A stretch of 6,480 nt of DNA from Bacteroidota bacterium (GTDB lineage Bacteria; Bacteroidota; Bacteroidia; Chitinophagales; Chitinophagaceae): the NCBI GenBank assembly GCA_023390215.1, contig JAEWDG010000044.1, forward strand, positions 1 through 6,480, read 5' to 3'. The position numbers and the translations under genes were made by a program. The stretch's first letter is position 1. Each line of letters begins with the position of its first letter. A model generated the notes under the pieces. That model was not told where the DNA came from and did not search any database. It worked only from the letters and a program-made list of their open reading frames with translations. This document shows, piece by piece, positions 1 to 4,340 of the stretch.

Positions 1-1
1 C

Positions 2-199
2 GATAACCCCAGGCCTTATTATTTGCGCGGACAGGGATTGCGGTACACGCCCGAACAATTTGGCGGAGGATGTAAACCGGCACTTGAAGATTTGAATACA
101 GCGGCTGAAAAATTCAAAATATTCAAACCTGCATCTGATATCGATCCGAACTGGGGAGAAGCCAGAACAACCATGCTGATAAATGAATGCAGCAAATAA
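2..199 (+). CDS. 3' end of a TPR-like protein of unknown function (partial)
   Basis: An open frame enters from the left edge and ends at TAA 197-199, giving 65 residues of a C-terminus. It begins DNPRPYYLRGQ and contains YTPEQFGGG, an alpha-helical stretch (KPALEDLNTAAEKFKIFK) and a tail with DPNWGEARTTMLINEC. This pattern (NPR-YYL-GQ, then FGGG, a helix pair and a PNWG tail) resembles the last repeat of TPR-like proteins common in Bacteroidota, usually annotated as hypothetical and often exported. No catalytic motif is visible and the N-terminus is missing, so location and role cannot be stated. It overlaps the start of the downstream regulator by 13 bases (or 1 base if the later ATG is used), so the two are probably co-transcribed. 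The coding call is firm; the family assignment is from pattern recognition only. Confidence 0.75.
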   Translation, partial: DNPRPYYLRGQGLRYTPEQFGGGCKPALEDLNTAAEKFKIFKPASDIDPNWGEARTTMLINECSK

Positions 200-495
200 T
201 GCGTTTACCTGAATTAGATCCCATACTTCATTCTCAGCTCAGGCTGGCCATAATCAGTCTCCTGGTTCAAAATCGCGAGGCTGATTTTGGTACGCTCAGG
301 CAACATACCGGCGCGTCTTCCGGCAATCTCAGTGTACAGCTCGGGAAATTGAAAACTGCGGGATATATTGAAGTTATCAAAACCTTTAACGAAAATTATC
401 CGCAAACGATCTGCAGGATTTTGCCTGAAGGGGAACAGGCATTTAACCAGTATGCAACCAATATATCACGCTATACCATCTTAAATAAAGCTTAA
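187..495 (+). CDS. HTH_34-type winged-helix transcriptional regulator
   Basis: A small DNA-binding protein of 102 residues made of little more than one winged helix. LDPILHSQLRLAIISLL (10-26) is the first helix, EADFGTLRQHTG (31-42) the second, and SSGNLSVQLGKLKTAGYI (44-61) the recognition helix. Residues 62-79 (including PQTICRIL) form the wing, followed by a short helix EGEQAFNQYA (81-90). This order, especially GNLSVQLGKL-AGYI followed by PQT, matches the HTH_34 group of MarR/ArsR-like regulators. No ligand domain or metal-binding cysteine pair is present, so what it senses is unknown. Two starts are possible: ATG 187, or ATG 199, which forms a TAATG stop/start overlap with the upstream gene and would give 98 residues. 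Both leave the domain whole. It lies 41 bases before an ABC exporter, so control of that exporter is a reasonable inference, unproven. Confidence 0.85.
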   Translation: MQQIMRLPELDPILHSQLRLAIISLLVQNREADFGTLRQHTGASSGNLSVQLGKLKTAGYIEVIKTFNENYPQTICRILPEGEQAFNQYATNISRYTILNKA

Positions 496-523
496 TACCC
501 CATCCGAATTGCACTTCTGAGGA

Positions 524-531
524 TAACTTTG
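524..531 (+). promoter_or_regulatory. Bacteroidota -7 promoter box (TAACTTTG) before the ABC operon
   Basis: TAACTTTG matches the TAnnTTTG -7 consensus used by the primary sigma factor of Bacteroidota at every fixed position. It lies in the 41-base gap between the regulator and the ABC ATPase gene. No TTTG/TTG -33 element is seen at the usual distance of about 19 bases; the nearest TTG (509-511) is only 12 bases away. Only 5 bases separate the box from the ATG at 537, so a transcript from here would have almost no 5' leader. Confidence 0.45.
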
Positions 532-536
532 CATTA

Positions 537-1448
537 ATGGCCTCCATCGTTCAGGTAAATCATCTTTCAAAAAGTTTTGGCGATTTCAAAGCAGTGGATG
601 ATCTCTGTTTTACGGTTAATGAAGGAGACGTTTATGGTTTCCTCGGTCAGAATGGTGCAGGAAAATCCACCAGCATTCGAATGATGTTATCCCTGATACG
701 GCCGGATTCAGGCGAGATCCGGATGTTCGGTAAATCGCTTTTCAAGCACCGGAAAGAAATTCTTTCTCAGACCGGCGCCATCATCGAACGCCCGGATATG
801 TATAAATATCTGTCCGCATTCGATAATCTTTCCATTTTCTCCCGAATGAGCGGAAAACACCGCAGCAGTGCTGAACTGATGCGCATGCTTGGTTTTGTGG
901 GATTGGCCGGAAGAGAAAAAGATAAGGTCAGGGCTTACAGTCAGGGCATGAAACAGCGGCTTGGCATTGCAATCGCTTTGATTCATGATCCGGGGTTAGT
1001 GATACTTGATGAGCCAACAAATGGTTTGGATCCACAGGGTATCGCAGATATGCGTAACCTCATCACAGACCTGAGCCGTAAGCAGGGACGCACCGTGATC
1101 GTGTCCTCACATCTCTTGTCCGAAATTGAAATGATCGCGAACCGGATGATCATTATCGATAGAGGAAAAAAAGTTGTCGAAGGGGAAGTGTCTGCGCTGC
1201 TTGACCCCAGCCATACAGTAGTTCGAATTGAAACACCAGATGTACTGCGGGCTAAGGAATTTATTAAATTGAAATATCAGGTGAGCAATGCAGAAGACAA
1301 CATCATTGAAGTGAATATGAACCGCGATGAAATAAGTGAACTTATCGCCGGTTTGGTAAGTGCGAACATTGCGATTCAGTCTGTACGCAAGGTGCATTCC
1401 CTGGAAAATTATTTTTTATCGCTAACCCGTGAGCCTGCAAATGTTTGA
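537..1448 (+). CDS. ABC transporter ATP-binding protein (ABC-2 exporter type)
   Basis: This 303-residue cytoplasmic ATPase powers the membrane permease encoded next to it. All nucleotide-binding motifs are present: Walker A GQNGAGKST (37-45), signature SQGMKQR (135-141), Walker B LVILDEP (154-160), D-loop GLDP (163-166) and switch histidine H192 in SSHLL. The Q-loop position reads TGAIIERP, with Glu84 where many ABC proteins have Gln; this is common in the BcrA/NatA-like exporter group. Residues 225-303 form a C-terminal extension also typical of that group. The start ATG 537 fits the family because SIVQVNHLSKSFG is the usual first strand. The 3' end overlaps the permease gene by 8 bases (ATGTTTGA), implying translational coupling. 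Relatives export peptides, antibiotics, sodium or surface components, and gliding protein GldA is also similar; the sequence does not decide the substrate. Confidence 0.95.
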   Translation: MASIVQVNHLSKSFGDFKAVDDLCFTVNEGDVYGFLGQNGAGKSTSIRMMLSLIRPDSGEIRMFGKSLFKHRKEILSQTGAIIERPDMYKYLSAFDNLSIFSRMSGKHRSSAELMRMLGFVGLAGREKDKVRAYSQGMKQRLGIAIALIHDPGLVILDEPTNGLDPQGIADMRNLITDLSRKQGRTVIVSSHLLSEIEMIANRMIIIDRGKKVVEGEVSALLDPSHTVVRIETPDVLRAKEFIKLKYQVSNAEDNIIEVNMNRDEISELIAGLVSANIAIQSVRKVHSLENYFLSLTREPANV

Positions 1449-2334
1449 GCTGCTGCGAATAGAACTTTATAAGATCTCCCGCCGACCCCGCACCTATATC
1501 GCATTTATAGCCATCTTCGCCATTGTAGCGATCTTTCAGTTTGCCTTCAGGGTGGATGGAACCAGTTATATGAACCTGATGCTTCAGAATATTCAGGACA
1601 GCTTCGAACTGAATAAAATGAAAGCCATTAACGGGTATTTCATGTGCTACATTATTTTGAACACACTGCTTATTCAGGTTCCCATTTTGGTTGCGCTGGT
1701 AGCAGGCGATGCTATTTCAGGTGAAGCGAACATGGGCACATTGAGATTAATACTCACCAGGCCTGTTGGCAGGGTAGAACTGATACTCGTAAAATTCATA
1801 GCTTCTGCAATTTTCACCGTTCTGCTTTTGATCTGGATGGCGTTAACGGCTTTATTTCTGAGTATGCTGATCTTTGGTGTGGATGATATGCTGATATTCC
1901 GCGTAAAAGGAGAGGAATCACAGATCCTGCAGATCACTTCCGATGATGTGATGTGGAGATATTTCGCTGCATTCGGTTACGCTGCCGTTGCGCTAACGGT
2001 TATAGCGGCGCTGGCTTTGCTGCTTTCGGTATTTGCCGAAAATTCCATAGGCCCCATCGTAGCAGCAGTGTGTATTGTAATTGTATGCACCGTTGTATCC
2101 AACATAAATGTGCCGGTGATTGAACGGCATGTGAAGCCTTATCTCTTTACATCCTACCTTGTTGGGTGGAAAGGATTTTTTTACATCGGAACCAATGAAG
2201 AAAATCTACCCATCAAAGGTTCCATTGAAAACTGGCCTGCAATTCGCAATAGTTTGCTCATTTTAATCGGACATATTGTTGTACTTGTTGGAGCAGCTGC
2301 ATATTTTTTTAAAAGAAAAGATATTTTATCGTAA
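1441..2334 (+). CDS. ABC-2 type transporter permease
   Basis: The inner-membrane partner of the preceding ATPase, 297 residues from ATG 1441. The N-terminus MFELLRIELYKISRRPRTY is a basic amphipathic helix typical of ABC-2 permeases. It is followed by about six hydrophobic segments at roughly 18-37, 68-90, 115-145, 176-199, 203-225 and 270-291, with a short basic C-terminal tail (KRKDILS). Between the second and third segments, GDAISGEANMGTLRLILTRP (89-108) is the conserved cytoplasmic loop that couples this permease class to its ATPase. A longer loop at about 146-175 has no clear motif. An in-frame GTG at 1429 would add four residues, but ATG 1441 fits the family N-terminus and gives the common ATGnnnTGA-type overlap. 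One permease plus one ATPase suggests a homodimeric permease. Substrate unknown. Confidence 0.92.
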   Translation: MFELLRIELYKISRRPRTYIAFIAIFAIVAIFQFAFRVDGTSYMNLMLQNIQDSFELNKMKAINGYFMCYIILNTLLIQVPILVALVAGDAISGEANMGTLRLILTRPVGRVELILVKFIASAIFTVLLLIWMALTALFLSMLIFGVDDMLIFRVKGEESQILQITSDDVMWRYFAAFGYAAVALTVIAALALLLSVFAENSIGPIVAAVCIVIVCTVVSNINVPVIERHVKPYLFTSYLVGWKGFFYIGTNEENLPIKGSIENWPAIRNSLLILIGHIVVLVGAAAYFFKRKDILS

Positions 2335-3027
2335 ATGAAAACCACCTCCCGCTTATTTTTCCTGATATCCTTTTTTATGGCTACCGCTGTACATGCGCAG
2401 GACGTTGGTCAACTTGTGGAAAATGTAAAATCAAAACTGGCTAAGGTGCATGAATATGAAGCGCGGGGAAAAATGAAAACCAATGTTTCGTTTTTAAAAG
2501 TACCCGTTGCAGATATAACGGTATTTTTCCGGAAGCCCGATCAGATCAAAATCAAAAGCGACAAAGGTGTCTCCTTCATTCCCAAAGGTGCCGTGAGTAT
2601 CAATACCGGAAGTTTGTTGAAAGGAAATGACTATACAGTGATCGATGGAGGCAATGAAAAAATAAATGGGCAGCTGTTGAGGGTTGCGCGGTTGCTTCCC
2701 AATGATGATAACAGTGACGTGGTATTATCAACCATTTATATCGATCCTGTGAACATGGTCATAAAAAAAGCAAGAACGACGACGAGAGAAAACGGAACTT
2801 ACGAACTGGAAATGAGCTATGGTAAATACAGTAGTTACGGCCTGCCCGATAAACTCATATTCAGTTTCAATACTAAAGATTATAAACTTCCAAAAGGAGT
2901 TACGTTTGATTTTGATGATGGAACGAATACCGCTCCGCAACCCAGGTCGGGTCCTAAAAAAGGCCGCGCTGAGATCAGTTTCAGCAGTTACAAAATAAAT
3001 CAGGGAATTTCTGAAACGGGTTTTTAA
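2335..3027 (+). CDS. LolA-like periplasmic protein (outer-membrane lipoprotein-sorting family)
   Basis: A 230-residue exported protein. Residues 1-21 form a signal peptide (MKTTSR, then LFFLISFFMATAV, then HA|Q), with likely cleavage before Gln22. The protein has no cysteine, so it is not itself a lipoprotein. The mature part resembles the LolA/LolB fold: an early helix (DVGQLVENVKSKLAKV), then alternating strands including ITVFFRKPDQIKI (61-73), where LolA proteins typically have the F-x-K/R-P strand, and a later STIYIDPVNMVIKKAR (132-147) strand pair. LolA-fold proteins carry lipid-modified or lipidic cargo in a hydrophobic half-barrel. The ATG directly follows the permease stop (TAAATG), so it belongs to the ABC operon and may be the periplasmic acceptor for that exporter (inference). 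It is more divergent than housekeeping LolA, so a role in general lipoprotein sorting should not be assumed. Its stop overlaps that of convergent pdxA. Confidence 0.8.
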   Translation: MKTTSRLFFLISFFMATAVHAQDVGQLVENVKSKLAKVHEYEARGKMKTNVSFLKVPVADITVFFRKPDQIKIKSDKGVSFIPKGAVSINTGSLLKGNDYTVIDGGNEKINGQLLRVARLLPNDDNSDVVLSTIYIDPVNMVIKKARTTTRENGTYELEMSYGKYSSYGLPDKLIFSFNTKDYKLPKGVTFDFDDGTNTAPQPRSGPKKGRAEISFSSYKINQGISETGF

Positions 3028-4112
3028 TCTTCCGTTATTGCCTCGTCTACCGCGTTTCCAACCACCGCTGCGCTCACATGTTTCAGCGGGTTCTTCCGTT
3101 GATCATTAAATTCCATCCGGTTATTAAGAATATCGATACAGGTATAAAGCGCTGCCCTTAATGAAGATTCATCGGCGATACCTTTTCCGGCAATATCGAA
3201 TGCAACCCCATGGTCAGGTGATGTGCGTACCACATTCATTCCTGCTGTATAGTTGACACCTTCGCCGAAGGCAAGTGATTTAAATGGAATCAGTCCCTGA
3301 TCGTGATACAGCGCAAGTACCGCATCAAATTTTGAATAATTGCCCCTGGCAAAAAACGCATCTGCAGCGTAAGGTCCAAAACAGAAAATATCCATTCGTT
3401 GTTTAGCTTCTTTTATCGCCGGCTGAATGATCTCCAGTTCTTCTTTTCCGATCAGCCCTTCATCGCCCGCGTGCGGATTAAGCCCGAGCACAGCAATCTT
3501 CGGTTTGTTGATGAGAAAATCTTTTTTAAGAGAATGATTGATCACCTGTAGTTTACTTAATATAGCTTCTCTCGTAATAAACTTTGCAACTTCTTTTACC
3601 GGCACATGTTCCGTGAGTAAAGCAATGCGCATATTATCGGCCACCATAAACATAGCAACATCCGGGGCATTGAAGAATTTTTTCAAAAACGGTGTATGCC
3701 CTGTGTAATCAAAATTTGCAGATTGAATATTTTTTTTGTGGATGGGAGCCGTAACCAGGCCGTCTATTTTTCCTGAACGCAACGCCTCGACTGCCGCCTG
3801 CAAACTCAGTATGGCATATTTTCCGCCGGTTTCATTCAGTTCCCCGGGGGTTATGGAAATGTCTTCCTCCCACACATTAAAAATGTTCACCTGTTTGGGG
3901 TTCAGACGGGATAAGTCTTTCGCGATAAAAACATTAAGATGTAAGTCGGGAAACTGCTTTTTATAAAAGTTCAACACCTTATTATTTCCGAATATAACAG
4001 GAATGCAGAGATCAAGTATACGGCTGTCTGCCATTATTTTGATGATCACTTCCATTCCGATACCATTCGTATCACCACATGAAAATCCAATTACAGGTTT
4101 TCTATCACTCAT
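3024..4112 (-). CDS. pdxA: 4-hydroxythreonine-4-phosphate dehydrogenase
   Basis: PdxA oxidises 4-phosphohydroxy-L-threonine with NAD+. The product decarboxylates and is joined with deoxyxylulose phosphate by PdxJ to make pyridoxine phosphate, a cytoplasmic step of DXP-independent-salvage-free vitamin B6 synthesis. The protein is complete at 362 residues; the E. coli enzyme is about 330. The three metal-binding histidines are visible: H169 (LLTEHVP), H214 (LNPHAGD) and H270 (LYHDQG). Substrate-contact positions are also present: H139-T140 (YTGHTPF), K278 (PFK), N287 (VNYT) and R296 (VVRTSPDHG). The N-terminal GDTNGIGMEV is a variant of the family's G-(D/E)-x-x-GIG motif, where proteobacterial enzymes have GEPAGIGP. 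ATG 4112 gives the expected first strand (KPVIGFSCGD). The gene stands alone on this strand; no other pdx gene is in view. A perfect inverted repeat lies 22 bases upstream of its start. Confidence 0.96.
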   Translation of the reverse strand: MSDRKPVIGFSCGDTNGIGMEVIIKIMADSRILDLCIPVIFGNNKVLNFYKKQFPDLHLNVFIAKDLSRLNPKQVNIFNVWEEDISITPGELNETGGKYAILSLQAAVEALRSGKIDGLVTAPIHKKNIQSANFDYTGHTPFLKKFFNAPDVAMFMVADNMRIALLTEHVPVKEVAKFITREAILSKLQVINHSLKKDFLINKPKIAVLGLNPHAGDEGLIGKEELEIIQPAIKEAKQRMDIFCFGPYAADAFFARGNYSKFDAVLALYHDQGLIPFKSLAFGEGVNYTAGMNVVRTSPDHGVAFDIAGKGIADESSLRAALYTCIDILNNRMEFNDQRKNPLKHVSAAVVGNAVDEAITED

Positions 4113-4133
4113 AAAAAAAGGAACGATTTAAGA

Positions 4134-4151
4134 TTCAGTAAAAATACTGAA
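4134..4151. promoter_or_regulatory. Perfect inverted repeat upstream of pdxA, possible operator
   Basis: TTCAGTA-AAAA-TACTGAA has two perfect 7-bp arms around four A residues and lies 22 bases upstream of the pdxA start. Read on the minus strand, it contains TATTTTTA (4139-4146), one base short of the Bacteroidota -7 consensus TAnnTTTG and suitably placed for a short pdxA leader. Overlap of a symmetric site with a promoter-like box suggests a repressor operator, but neither the promoter nor a binding protein is shown. Confidence 0.35.
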
Positions 4152-4169
4152 ACCCCGGAACATCATTTT

Positions 4170-4227
4170 CTACGCAATACTGGCGCGGGTTTCGGCGTAG
4201 TTGTACGCGGATTTTTATATTTTTTTC
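4170..4227 (+). other. TACGC/GCGTA repeat cluster with T-rich tail, possible hairpin or terminator
   Basis: Three copies of one 5-base element occur in alternating orientation: TACGC at 4171-4175, GCGTA at 4195-4199 and TACGC at 4204-4208. The middle copy can pair with the first (CTACGC/GCGTAG, 6 bp, 19-base loop) or with the third (5 bp, GTTG loop), but not both. A T-rich run follows the second hairpin (about 4212-4226). This looks like a weak intrinsic terminator or a pair of alternative RNA folds ahead of the gene at 4341. The stems are short, so chance is possible. Confidence 0.25.
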
Positions 4228-4340
4228 CCTTTCCTCAGAAGGGCACAATAAAACTGCTGTTTTTTCGTACTCCAACTGTCCTCCTGCCTCTCAAAACTGC
4301 ATACCAGGTCTGCCTTTTTGTTACAATTCAATAATTACCT

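Noticed and set aside
708..986. A 92-codon antisense frame under the ABC ATPase
   Set aside because: The plus strand here encodes the region between Walker A and the ABC signature, ending within the signature motif, which fully explains the sequence.
1429..1440. GTG start adding four residues to the ABC permease
   Set aside because: ATG 1441 gives the typical ABC-2 N-terminus MFELLRIELYK and a common short overlap with the ATPase stop; GTG is rarer and adds nothing conserved.
537..2334. Assignment of the ABC pair to gliding-motility GldA/GldF
   Set aside because: The ATPase is similar to that group, but no other gld gene is nearby and the neighbour is a LolA-like gene, so the general exporter call is safer.
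3015..3036. AACGG...CCGTT inverted repeat at the convergent junction as a terminator
   Set aside because: The stem is only 5 bp with a 12-base loop and no T-tract follows on either strand.
4216..4223. TATATTTT as a -7 promoter box for the gene at 4341
   Set aside because: It lacks the conserved final G, has no correctly spaced -33 element, and lies in a general A/T run.
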